Shown: positions 43,349 to 51,262 of the stretch, piece after piece | Position numbering within the stretch: position 1 is the stretch's first letter | Layout: every line of letters begins with the position of its first letter | Source of the DNA: Bdellovibrionales bacterium | GTDB lineage: Bacteria; Bdellovibrionota; Bdellovibrionia; Bdellovibrionales; Bdellovibrionaceae | Assembly (NCBI GenBank): GCA_005793345.1 | Contig: SXSU01000066.1 | Span: 22,294-86,293, forward strand | Length of the DNA: 64,000 nucleotides | Direction: 5' to 3' | The notes under the pieces: generated by a model | The model's input: the letters and a program-made list of their open reading frames with translations, nothing else | What the model was told of the DNA's origin: nothing | Databases searched by the model: none | Position numbers and translations under genes: made by a program

Positions 43349-43807
43349 TTATAATTTTTTTAAGTTTTCAATATCAATAAGATCTTGAGGACGAGCGGAA
43401 ATCTGTTTCATCCGTATAAGCTCACTTACTGTAACTATATTAACTTTTAAGTTTCCAATTGTAACTCTTGTTGTCTTTATTTTTTTTAAATCCTCAGTTA
43501 ACAAGACATCGACAACTTGTGATGGATCTTTAAAATTTACAAATGACCAAGCTATTAAATTTCTTTTAAGAATATAATCTTCCCGAAATTCAATTAACTC
43601 ACTTGGGTTAACTGGAACTCGTGAAACTAAACCCATTTTTTTCATTATGAGAGCGAATTTTTCAAATGATTCTTTTGTTAACATTAAGATTAAATCAATA
43701 TCTATTGTTGCACGCACAACTCCATGAAGGGCAACTGCATATCCTCCAGTTATTGCGTATTTTATAGAATTATTATCCAATTCGGAAACTAGTCTAGTAA
43801 AAAACAT
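43349..43807 (-). CDS. Nucleotidyltransferase-superfamily protein (possible toxin)
   Basis: 152 residues. Hallmarks of the Pol-beta/MNT nucleotidyltransferase fold: YAITGGYAVALHGVVRATIDIDLILML, with GGY (helix turn) and the metal pair DID, and a third carboxylate in VVDVLLTEDL. It resembles the DUF6036/AbiEii-like small NTases found in toxin-antitoxin pairs. It ends in LIRMKQISARPQDLIDIENL, typical of such NTases. It is the first gene of a two-gene unit with the RHH-like gene. Tandem GTATATAC boxes lie 10 bases upstream of the ATG. Confidence 0.75.
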   Translation of the reverse strand: MFFTRLVSELDNNSIKYAITGGYAVALHGVVRATIDIDLILMLTKESFEKFALIMKKMGLVSRVPVNPSELIEFREDYILKRNLIAWSFVNFKDPSQVVDVLLTEDLKKIKTTRVTIGNLKVNIVTVSELIRMKQISARPQDLIDIENLKKL

Positions 43808-43816
43808 ATAAAAGCA

Positions 43817-43834
43817 GTATATACTGGTATATAC
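43817..43834. promoter_or_regulatory. Tandem GTATATAC operator-like boxes
   Basis: GTATATAC at 43817-43824 and again at 43827-43834, ten bases apart, each self-complementary. RHH repressors bind such evenly spaced short palindromes cooperatively. The boxes are 10 to 27 bases upstream of the nucleotidyltransferase start codon, supporting autoregulation by the RHH-like partner. Confidence 0.6.
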
Positions 43835-43887
43835 CGAATAGCAAATTAAATTGTTTCAAGTATTTTGATCCAAATTTTTAATTTAAT

Positions 43888-44031
43888 TATTATTAAAATG
43901 CAAATTTTAGTTTGGATTTTAATAATACGGAATGATTGAAAATCACCTCCAACAAACTAGGAAATAACGGATCTTTATCATGTCTCATATAATCGCACCA
44001 GCGAATAAACTAAATCATAAGCAGTTAATTT
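43888..44031. repeat. Dispersed repeat, copy 5, full length but diverged
   Basis: TTATTATTAAAATGCAAATT...TAGTTTGGATTTTAATAATACGG, then GATTGAAAATCACCTCC, AACAAACTAGGAAATAACGG and a decayed right hairpin (ATCATGTCTCATATAATCGC ... AATCATAAGCAGTTAATT). Collinear with the copy at 36359. The left arms have co-varied: TATTATTAAAAT pairs with ATTTTAATAATA as TATTATGAAAAT pairs with ATTTTCATAATA at 36361. Confidence 0.82.
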
Positions 44032-44077
44032 AAAAAAATATTATTTTCATAATATAATTTTTGATATTGACTATTTA

Positions 44078-44100
44078 TTACACTATGTGGTATAGTGTAA
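44078..44100. promoter_or_regulatory. Palindromic operator-like site upstream of higBA
   Basis: TTACACTAT GTGGT ATAGTGTAA: perfect 9-base arms around a five-base centre, ending 24 bases before the toxin GTG. HigA-type antitoxins bind such dyads in the promoter. Confidence 0.7.
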
Positions 44101-44124
44101 ATCAGTAAACAGAACGGAAGTTGC

Positions 44125-44421
44125 GTGATTCTAAGCTTCGCCAATAAAAGTGCTAAGGATATTTGGGAAAAGGATGAGTCAAAATCTTTACCTTCTGATC
44201 TGTGGATAAGATCTAAAGCATTGTTAACAATAATGTACAATACATCAACAATTGATGATTTGAAAATTAAAGGACAACCTCCTGATATTCGACTCCACAA
44301 GCTTAAAGGAAACCGAAAGGAATTCTGGAGTATAACTATTAAGCTTCCATGGTGTATTACATTTAAATTTAAGAACGGTGAATTTCATGATGTATCAATA
44401 GAAAATTACCACAAGGGATAA
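44125..44421 (+). CDS. higB: HigB-like toxin (RelE superfamily mRNA interferase)
   Basis: 98 residues from GTG 44125 with GGAAG upstream. The HigB pattern is evident: ASTIDDL-type segment TSTIDDLKIKGQPPDIRLHKLKG followed in separate pieces by KEFWSITIKLPWCITFKFKNGEFHDVSIENYHKG; this is the family's RLHxLKG...W-SI-V-..-RI-F-F..g-a..V.-.DYH core. HigB cleaves mRNA at the ribosome. Antitoxin gene follows after three bases. Confidence 0.9.
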   Translation: MILSFANKSAKDIWEKDESKSLPSDLWIRSKALLTIMYNTSTIDDLKIKGQPPDIRLHKLKGNRKEFWSITIKLPWCITFKFKNGEFHDVSIENYHKG

Positions 44422-44424
44422 ATT

Positions 44425-44679
44425 ATGATAAAAAATATTAAACCTATGCATCCAGGAATAGTTCTTAAAGAAATTTATATGACTGAGATGGGGTTAAATC
44501 AATCTGCATTGGCTGAAAGATGTAAATGCAGTCCTAGAAAAATTAATGAGATTGTAAATGGCAAGCGTTCTATTTCTCCAGAGTTTTCTATTATTTTAGA
44601 ATCAATTCTTGGCACCTCTGCTGCAATGTGGGTTCGAATGCAAGCTGAATACGATTTATGGCAAGCAAGAAAAAAATAG
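44425..44679 (+). CDS. higA: HigA-like XRE antitoxin
   Basis: 84 residues. MHPGIVLKEIYMTEMGLNQS (residues 7-26) is the classic HigA N-terminus, followed by a helix-turn-helix (ALAERCKCSPRKINEIVNGK) and the closing AAMWVRMQAEYDLWQA. It neutralises HigB and represses the operon via the dyad at 44078. The pair could be chromosomal stabilising or stress-related. Confidence 0.92.
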   Translation: MIKNIKPMHPGIVLKEIYMTEMGLNQSALAERCKCSPRKINEIVNGKRSISPEFSIILESILGTSAAMWVRMQAEYDLWQARKK

Positions 44680-44693
44680 CTGCATAAATATGT

Positions 44694-45668
44694 TTAAATT
44701 CCATAATTACTTGATATGAAACTTAATACTTCGGACATAAATTTTTTGATAAGATCGGGGCGATCTGGTTGAATATGTGGCCCAGGTAAAATTATAATTT
44801 TTTTTGGTTCTTGTAGATTTTCATTTAATTCATTTCTAGATTTTATAGGAAATATTTTTTCTTCCTCTGCATGAACAACCAGAGTTGGTCCTCTAAGATG
44901 ATGTATATGATAACTAGGCTCTAAAAACCATAGTTGAGAATGGATAAGTGGTTTTGCCACTTGCTCGTCGAATGAACCTTGTTTTATTTTAAGGTGATTT
45001 AATATAATTCCAGTTATATCAACTCCCCCATAACCAATAACGGTAGTTTTTGGATAATAATTATATTCATTTAAAAATCTTTGTGCCAGAGGGTAAAATA
45101 AAGATCCAAAACTAACTGTTACAACATTTATTTTTTGAGAATCAATAAATGGTTGTTGATGCAACCAAGATAACGCCACAGCCATCATTGCAGGTATAAC
45201 TTTTAGTTTATCCCAATTAAAATTAAGTGATGCATTTTTAAAATCAATAGGAAAGGGGTATTGAAATCCTACAAAAATGGAGGAATTATTTTCTTCAACT
45301 AACTTAATTGCATCTGCTCCCGTTTGAAATCCCGAAAATAATACCACGGCAGACTGCTTTTGTATTTGTGGAGCATTAGGAATTTTTAATACAAGTACAA
45401 CTTCAGGAGTAAAACTAGTTTGTATATGAACAGTTTGAATAACAAAATTTTCATTAATTTCAGATTCAATTTTAGAAATTTTGTAATTATTTAGTAAGTC
45501 ATCAATTTGATAAGTTTTCTTGATCAAATTAAATGCTTCTAAAGAAGATGGATCTGCAGGTGGTAATGGCCAAGTCAAGCTGGCAGCAATAACTTGGTTT
45601 TTCAATGCAAATATTGAAATAACTGAAACCAAAAAAAATAATGGTAATTTAAGTTTTTTAAACTTCAT
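44694..45668 (-). CDS. Exported alpha/beta-hydrolase-like protein
   Basis: 324 residues with a signal peptide (LPLFFLVSVISIFAL core, cleavage near IAAS). The alpha/beta hydrolase fold is suggested by VVLFSGFQTGADA, the nucleophile elbow VVTVSFGSLFYPL (Ser-Phe-Gly-Ser), an acid in VVHAEEEKIFPI and the His in LPGPHIQPDRPD. The elbow departs from GxSxG in having Val before the Ser pair. Probable periplasmic esterase or peptidase of unknown substrate. It converges on the higBA pair. Confidence 0.7.
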   Translation of the reverse strand: MKFKKLKLPLFFLVSVISIFALKNQVIAASLTWPLPPADPSSLEAFNLIKKTYQIDDLLNNYKISKIESEINENFVIQTVHIQTSFTPEVVLVLKIPNAPQIQKQSAVVLFSGFQTGADAIKLVEENNSSIFVGFQYPFPIDFKNASLNFNWDKLKVIPAMMAVALSWLHQQPFIDSQKINVVTVSFGSLFYPLAQRFLNEYNYYPKTTVIGYGGVDITGIILNHLKIKQGSFDEQVAKPLIHSQLWFLEPSYHIHHLRGPTLVVHAEEEKIFPIKSRNELNENLQEPKKIIILPGPHIQPDRPDLIKKFMSEVLSFISSNYGI

Positions 45669-45933
45669 GAAATTTCCTTATTTAATAATGTTGAAATTAC
45701 TTTTACTAAACTAATTTATGCAATATATTTAAATTTATAATTTTCTACAACTATAGTGGTATCAAATTTCATTATTCTTAATTTTTTTTGAAAATAATCT
45801 CATATATGTATAAACTTTTAACAGTATAAAGTCATAGAAAACTTCCCTAGCTAGAAAGTAGACGATTTTACAACCTGAACTGATAATTAATGTATTTCCA
45901 GTTACTAATAAGTTCTGAAAAATATTGTAGGGA

Positions 45934-46950
45934 TTAGAATCTTGAAATCATCAAAAAACCGAACCCAGAATTTATTTGAGATAAATGTAGTTCATTTGCA
46001 CTACTATTCTTTGCATACGTTTGATAAAATAATTTTGTCGTAGTACTTTTTGTATTAAATAAAAATCCTGTTTCGAAATTTATATTTTCTAAACTTGTTC
46101 CCCATATATATTTTTTTGAATTAGTATAGCTTAATTTGTCTAAATATGCTGAAGCTCCTACTCCCCCATCAAAATAAAACTGAAAGAAATTATTCTCTGG
46201 TAAAAGAAATTTAAAATTAAAATAATTCAAACTTAGTCCCCACTGCTGTATAGAAATCAGTTTTGAGTGCGATGCTAAACCAATATCTGTAGCGACTTGA
46301 ATATCAAGCAATGGTTTACTTCCTATTAAGTCAAAATAATACAGGCTTGCACCTTGCCCCATCCCAAATGATATTTCACTATCTTCATTTTTAAATATAG
46401 CATCAGATTTTTCATTTCCTACAAAAGGAATTTCAAAATTTCCATCAAATGAAAAAAAACTAGATTGTATTTTGGGGTGATCAACAAAAAATAAAGAATA
46501 AGGGTTTTGTTGACTAAAAAATCCTGAGTAACGATCAAACTTCATATGAAAATGATATATCTCGTACTTTTGATCAAAATCAAAGCCAACCCTACTTCCA
46601 TCAGTTACTTTTCTTTGATTATTATAGGATAGGTTTTTTATTGATGTATGAAACAAAAAACTATAATTGTTATAAAGCCAATTTAAATTTACTTCAGGTA
46701 AATTCGAAGACTTGAACTCAAGAATATTCTGAGTATCAATATCATTTTTTGAAAATTTAGACGATTTTATTTTAAACTGTTGCTCGGGACTACTCAGTCC
46801 GAAACCAAAAAGAACCTGCTCTTTGTTGTAATCATTTAAAATATTATTTGATATTTTATAATTGTTGGCTTCGTTTGAAATTGAATTTTGGCAATAAATT
46901 AAAATTAAAAGTATAGATAATTTATTAAAGAAATTTAAAATAAAACTCAT
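45934..46950 (-). CDS. Outer-membrane beta-barrel-like protein
   Basis: 338 residues. Signal peptide (SFILNFFNKLSILLILIYCQ core), then a region rich in amphipathic strands (WLYNNYSFLFHTSIKNLSYN, FQFYFDGGVGASAYL) and a terminal Phe (FGFLMISRF) as required for outer-membrane insertion. No family recognised. It lies after smpB on the same strand but 74 bases away and may form its own unit. The upstream gap 45669-45933, between it and the hydrolase, shows nothing definite. Confidence 0.6.
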   Translation of the reverse strand: MSFILNFFNKLSILLILIYCQNSISNEANNYKISNNILNDYNKEQVLFGFGLSSPEQQFKIKSSKFSKNDIDTQNILEFKSSNLPEVNLNWLYNNYSFLFHTSIKNLSYNNQRKVTDGSRVGFDFDQKYEIYHFHMKFDRYSGFFSQQNPYSLFFVDHPKIQSSFFSFDGNFEIPFVGNEKSDAIFKNEDSEISFGMGQGASLYYFDLIGSKPLLDIQVATDIGLASHSKLISIQQWGLSLNYFNFKFLLPENNFFQFYFDGGVGASAYLDKLSYTNSKKYIWGTSLENINFETGFLFNTKSTTTKLFYQTYAKNSSANELHLSQINSGFGFLMISRF

Positions 46951-47024
46951 ATATTACCACTCAATAGTTGATTTTTTTTGACAGAACATTTACTCCTCAC
47001 AAAGCAATCAAAATTATGATTTTA

Positions 47025-47498
47025 TTAACGACGAAATTGTTGTCTCAAACTTTTATTCACATCTCGCTCTTTAATGGATTGGCGTTTGTCATGGGTCTTT
47101 TTACCTTTAACAAGTGCGATCTCAATTTTTATTCGCCCATTTTTAAAATACATTTTTAAGGGAACACAACTTAATCCTTTTTCACGAATAATTCCGTATA
47201 TTTTATCAAGCTGATGTCTATGCATTAATAATTTTCTTAGCCGCTCAGGTTCGTGATTATTATAGCTACTTGCTGAGTAAACTGAAATGTGGGCATTTTG
47301 TAAAAAAGCCTCATCACCCACAAAAGAAATATATGAATCTTTAAGTTGAACTTGTTTATTGCGAATAGATTTTACTTCACTACCTTTGAGTGAAATACCT
47401 GCCTCATATGTTTCGATAATTTGATAGTCAAATCTGGCTTTACGATTATCAGCTATTATTAAAATTTTAGAATCACTTCCTCCGTTAGCTTTATTCAT
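47025..47498 (-). CDS. smpB: SsrA-binding protein SmpB
   Basis: 157 residues. ARFDYQIIETYEAGISLKGSEVKS (read in two halves), AFLQNAHISVY, HEPERLRKLLMHRHQLDKI and KKTHDKRQSIKERD at the tail are the SmpB signatures. It delivers tmRNA to stalled ribosomes. Start overlaps the rsmA stop (ATGA). I did not find an ssrA gene nearby. Confidence 0.96.
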   Translation of the reverse strand: MNKANGGSDSKILIIADNRKARFDYQIIETYEAGISLKGSEVKSIRNKQVQLKDSYISFVGDEAFLQNAHISVYSASSYNNHEPERLRKLLMHRHQLDKIYGIIREKGLSCVPLKMYFKNGRIKIEIALVKGKKTHDKRQSIKERDVNKSLRQQFRR

Positions 47499-48361
47499 AA
47501 ATCAGACTCCACCTTTAAATATAACTGATGCCACTGCAATATAGTTAATTCTTCAGCTCGACTTTGTAAATTCAAACCCAACTCTTGAAATGCTTTCTCT
47601 GCAGTTTCTGATTTTAACCCAACAGCACCGAGATTTGATTTTAGTAACTTGCGGCGATGGGAAAATCCACCCTTAATAAAATTAAGAAATTTTTTTGGTT
47701 TTTCAATTGGAGATTTTTTACTTTTAAATGCCAGTACTCGACTTGCAATTTTAGGTGGTGGATAAAAATCAACAGGACCTGCTTCAACAACAAGTTCTAT
47801 GGACCAAAAAGTCTGTGCAATAACTGATAATAAACCATAATGTTCAGATTTTGCTTTTGCAGTAATTCTTTGAGCAACTTCTTTTTGGAACATCAAAACC
47901 ATTCCCATTAAAGGATAACGATCTATGCATCGATCTATAACTAGAGAAGAAGAAATTTGATAAGGGAGATTACTTACTAATAAGGTTTGTGAGCTATTAT
48001 AAAAATTATTATTATCCCAATCCTTCCAAACTAAAGCGTCCCCATCAATGACTTGAAATTGACATGAATCATTGAACTGAAGTTGCCCTTGATCTTGCCA
48101 GTATTTTGAAAATAAATGATCCCATTCAAGAAGAATGAAAGATTTTATTTTTTTATCTTTAACGATATTAAATAAGTGATCGGTCAAGGCCCCTAAGCCT
48201 GGGCCTATTTCAATTATTTCTTGAGCTTCATATTTTGTAGTGGCTGCAATTATTTTATTAATGACATTACTACTTACTAAAAAGTTTTGCCCAAGAGCTT
48301 TTTTGGGCTCTATTCCAAATTTTTCTAATTTTATTTTTAACTCATTAGTTAAGTTACTCAC
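47495..48361 (-). CDS. rsmA: 16S rRNA dimethyladenosine transferase RsmA (KsgA)
   Basis: 288 residues. KKALGQNFLVSS at the N-terminus, SAM motif IIEIGPGLGALTDHL, then catalytic LLVSNLPYQISSSLV (NLPY), and GGFSHRRKLLKSNL near the end. It dimethylates A1518 and A1519 of 16S rRNA. Both gene ends overlap neighbours, tsaD before and smpB after. Confidence 0.96.
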   Translation of the reverse strand: MSNLTNELKIKLEKFGIEPKKALGQNFLVSSNVINKIIAATTKYEAQEIIEIGPGLGALTDHLFNIVKDKKIKSFILLEWDHLFSKYWQDQGQLQFNDSCQFQVIDGDALVWKDWDNNNFYNSSQTLLVSNLPYQISSSLVIDRCIDRYPLMGMVLMFQKEVAQRITAKAKSEHYGLLSVIAQTFWSIELVVEAGPVDFYPPPKIASRVLAFKSKKSPIEKPKKFLNFIKGGFSHRRKLLKSNLGAVGLKSETAEKAFQELGLNLQSRAEELTILQWHQLYLKVESDL

Positions 48362-49404
48362 TCTACAAAATCACTTTCATATGGAGAGGGAGATGGGCCT
48401 AGTTCTATTGAAGATCTCTCCCCCCGGGATAAACGTATCAGTCCCGCGTACCCTATCATTGCTGCATTATCAGTACAATATCGAATTGGCGGAATAACTA
48501 AAGTTATTCCTCGTTTTTTTGCCCATTCTTCAGCTCTCACTCTTAATCGAGAATTTGCACTGACCCCTCCCGTAATTATTGCACGAGAATAACTTGTGTG
48601 CTGTACAGCCCGATCTAACTTTGCAATTAAAACATCGCATATTGCTTCTTGAAATGAAGCACAGAGATCAAATAATTGTTCTCGAATTTGTTCATCACTC
48701 AAGTTATCTACTAGGCGTTGAGCAGAAGATTTTAAACCCGAAAAACTCATCATCAAATTTTCTTCTTTAATCATGGAGCGAGGAAATTGATATTTTGAAG
48801 GGTCCCCTCTTTGAGCGTACTTATCTACTTTGACTCCTCCAGGAAATCCAAGTCCCAACATTTTTCCAAACTTATCAAAAGCCTCCCCAGCAGCATCATC
48901 TAATGTTGAACCTAATATTTTATACTTACCAAAATCTTGAATATCATAAATAGTTGTATGACCACCGCTTATTGCGAGGGCCACATAGGGGTATTTGAAA
49001 TCATTTGGTGGAGAAAACTTTTCATCTTTTAAAAATGGAGCTAATAAATGACCTTCAAGATGATTAATTGCAATGTAAGGTTTTTGCTGAACTTGGGAAA
49101 GTGTTTTAGCCGTAACTAATCCAACAATGAGACTCCCGATTAAACCTGGTCTGTTTGTGACTGCAATTCCATCAATTTTATCCCAAGTCATTTTAGTTTC
49201 AACTAATACTTTTTCGATCATTGGTAGTAGATTAATACTATGGTTGCGACATGCAATTTCGGGCACAATTCCACCAAAAGGGGCATGGGAGGTATCTTGA
49301 GACGCTGACGTGAGGGCTTCTACCCAACCTCCCTCTTTTACTATTGCTACGGAAGTGTCATCACAGCTAGTTTCAATAGCTAGGACATAATTAATTTTTT
49401 GCAT
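48358..49404 (-). CDS. tsaD: tRNA threonylcarbamoyladenosine synthase subunit TsaD
   Basis: 348 residues. ETSCDDTSVAIV at the start, metal His in PEIACRNHSINLL and NHLEGHLLAPF, the ALAISGGHTTIY phosphate loop, TLDDAAGEAFDK, and ITGGVSANSRLR at the C-terminal ATPase fold. It completes t6A37 synthesis with TsaB/C/E. Its start overlaps the CpoB end by 14 bases and its stop overlaps the rsmA start. Confidence 0.96.
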   Translation of the reverse strand: MQKINYVLAIETSCDDTSVAIVKEGGWVEALTSASQDTSHAPFGGIVPEIACRNHSINLLPMIEKVLVETKMTWDKIDGIAVTNRPGLIGSLIVGLVTAKTLSQVQQKPYIAINHLEGHLLAPFLKDEKFSPPNDFKYPYVALAISGGHTTIYDIQDFGKYKILGSTLDDAAGEAFDKFGKMLGLGFPGGVKVDKYAQRGDPSKYQFPRSMIKEENLMMSFSGLKSSAQRLVDNLSDEQIREQLFDLCASFQEAICDVLIAKLDRAVQHTSYSRAIITGGVSANSRLRVRAEEWAKKRGITLVIPPIRYCTDNAAMIGYAGLIRLSRGERSSIELGPSPSPYESDFVE

Positions 49405-50098
49405 TTAATCCTTTTAAACGAATCTGAGCTTTTCTTGCACTGTCGGACTTTGCAAATTTTGTCATGGTTTCTTGATAAAAAGTTTTTGCTTCTTCAATCA
49501 TACCCAATTCTTGAAAACAAACTCCAGTTTTGTAAGTCGCATCTGAGACCATTTTTCCTTTTGAGTTTTTATTTCGATATTCATCATATTTAAGAATTGC
49601 TTCTTTCCAATTTTTTTCCTTAAAAAGTTGTTCAGCGTCTTCAAAAATATTTTTATAGGGCTCTGATTTTGTGTTACCACTCCCAACGTTTGCATTTTCA
49701 TCTGAAGATTTAAATTTTTTATTATTAAAATCTGACTGTAAGCCATGAAGATCATTTTCAAGTTTTGTTAATGCCTCTTGAAGTAATTCAACTTTTTGAT
49801 TTAAAACTTCTACTTGTTGTTTGTCGGAAGAGGTTTTATCGCCGTTGTCATTTTCAATTTTAATTAAACGATTCTCAATGGAATCAATCTTACCATTCAA
49901 ATGCCTTTGGTTTTCTAATGATTCTTCGACTCGACTAGAATAATCCGCATTGTTCTTTTGCATGACCGAAAGTTGATTTTGAAAATTCAAAGTGGTTTCA
50001 GTTTCTTTGATATCAGTTCGAGTTTGTAAACAACCTGTAACTAATAAAAAACTCATGCAAAGGTATAATCCTAATTTAAATTTAAATTTTGAATCCAT
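49391..50098 (-). CDS. cpoB: CpoB/YbgF-like TPR lipoprotein
   Basis: 235 residues. Lipobox VTGC at Cys23, a coiled-coil region (about 60-135, ENQRHLNGKIDSIENRLIKI and VEVLNQKVELLQEALTKLE as examples), then TPR repeats (LFKEKNWKEAILKYDEY; TYKTGVCFQELGMIEEAKTF). This is the usual Tol-Pal-associated CpoB. Unlike the periplasmic E. coli form it carries a lipobox. Immediately follows the DUF4398 gene; Tol proteins themselves are not in the window. Confidence 0.85.
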   Translation of the reverse strand: MDSKFKFKLGLYLCMSFLLVTGCLQTRTDIKETETTLNFQNQLSVMQKNNADYSSRVEESLENQRHLNGKIDSIENRLIKIENDNGDKTSSDKQQVEVLNQKVELLQEALTKLENDLHGLQSDFNNKKFKSSDENANVGSGNTKSEPYKNIFEDAEQLFKEKNWKEAILKYDEYRNKNSKGKMVSDATYKTGVCFQELGMIEEAKTFYQETMTKFAKSDSARKAQIRLKGLNAKN

Positions 50099-50469
50099 TA
50101 AAATGCTTCTCCTTGTACTGCTTTTTGAACCCGGGATTGATTTTCAGCTTTTTCAGCTAGTTTTCTAGTTTTAATAAACTCTTTTTCTGCACCAATATAG
50201 TCTTTTTCATCATAAAGATTTTGTGCTTTCAAATAATTTACTTCAGCTTGTTGAAATAAAATTGGTGCAAATCGAGAAGCCTCTGCTTTTCGCGCTCCCT
50301 CAAGAGCCGTTTGTGCTAAAGCATAATCCTCTACTGGAGGTGGCACTGAGGCACAACCAAAAAAAAATGCACTTATTATGAATCCTATAAGAATTTTGTT
50401 AATAAGTGCATTCTGAATTTTAATATTTTGTATATTGTGTATATTTCTATTTTTTTTTGAATCATCCAT
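50098..50469 (-). CDS. DUF4398-type lipoprotein
   Basis: 123 residues. Lipobox FFFGC followed by ASVPPPVEDYALAQTALEGA and helical repeats FQQAEVNYLKAQNLYDEKDY; this YALAxTALxxA-KAxExxRFAP pattern is DUF4398. The N-terminus has 20 polar residues before the hydrophobic core, so a later start is possible. Such proteins often sit beside Pal in Deltaproteobacteria and Bdellovibrionota. Pal is 17 bases upstream and CpoB overlaps by one base. Confidence 0.8.
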   Translation of the reverse strand: MDDSKKNRNIHNIQNIKIQNALINKILIGFIISAFFFGCASVPPPVEDYALAQTALEGARKAEASRFAPILFQQAEVNYLKAQNLYDEKDYIGAEKEFIKTRKLAEKAENQSRVQKAVQGEAF

Positions 50470-50486
50470 AAGATGATTCTACAAAA

Positions 50487-50978
50487 TTACTGAGCTAAAG
50501 GTAAGAAATTTGCTCTTCTATTTTTACCATGGGCAGCTTCTGTGTCACCCTGCATAAGAGGTTTTTCTTTTCCGTAGCTAATAATTGTCATTCTTCCAGA
50601 TGATACACCCATTCCAACTAAATAATTTTTAACTGCTTGAGCTCTACGTTCACCAAGAGACAAATTATACTCGATAGAACCACGAGAATCACAATGACCT
50701 TCAATTTGAAGATTTGCTTTAGGATTGTTTTTTAACCAATCAGCATTACCAGCAAGTAATTTTTTAGATTCAGCCGTAATTGATGATTTATCATATTCGA
50801 AGTGAACAGTTGATAAACCGTTTATTTTGCCACTATCACTTCCTGATGGATCAAACGACATCGGTGAAGAGTCTATTTGAGTTGGTGTTGTGTCTGTCTT
50901 TTTTTCTTCTGTTTTTTGTTTTGATTGACATCCAACCACAAGAGCTAGTGCAAGAACAGCTGATAATAATTTTGTCAT
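50487..50978 (-). CDS. pal: Peptidoglycan-associated lipoprotein Pal
   Basis: 163 residues. Lipobox LVVGC (Cys17), a Lys/Thr-rich linker, then the OmpA-like domain 55-163: VHFEYDKSSITAESKKLL, NLQIEGHCDSRGSIEYNLSLGERRAQAVKNYL (in consecutive pieces), ISYGKEKPLM and NRRANF. The Asp and Arg binding diaminopimelate are present. It tethers the outer membrane to peptidoglycan and heads the operon pal-DUF4398-cpoB-tsaD-rsmA-smpB. Confidence 0.94.
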   Translation of the reverse strand: MTKLLSAVLALALVVGCQSKQKTEEKKTDTTPTQIDSSPMSFDPSGSDSGKINGLSTVHFEYDKSSITAESKKLLAGNADWLKNNPKANLQIEGHCDSRGSIEYNLSLGERRAQAVKNYLVGMGVSSGRMTIISYGKEKPLMQGDTEAAHGKNRRANFLPLAQ

Positions 50979-51139
50979 TTCTTTTCTCCTTAAGATTATT
51001 AACTCAACAAAAATAAAAAAATCTATATTAGATTTTGAATTAATTATTGAAATTTTTTTATTAAAACAAGATTGTATTACACTAAAACAATATATTAAAT
51101 TATTTTCAAATACAACTTCTTAAACCATCAACTTTTTTA

Positions 51140-51262
51140 ATGAAAATTACAAATGCTGACCCTGTGTGTAATCATAATCTCTTTAATTGGGGCGACTTGT
51201 TAAAAATTAAGATCGTGATTCAACCTATTGTCAAAGACTCTCTTTTACTTTGCAATAAATAA
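51140..51262 (+). CDS. Possible 40-residue upstream ORF
   Basis: An ATG at 51140 opens a 40-codon frame (MKITNADPVCNHNLFNWGD...) that ends with TAA directly abutting the ATG of the large protease gene (TAAATG). There is no convincing Shine-Dalgarno, but the large gene also lacks one, so translational coupling is conceivable. It could also be chance. The rest of 50979-51139 is AT-rich with nothing definite. Confidence 0.2.
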   Translation: MKITNADPVCNHNLFNWGDLLKIKIVIQPIVKDSLLLCNK

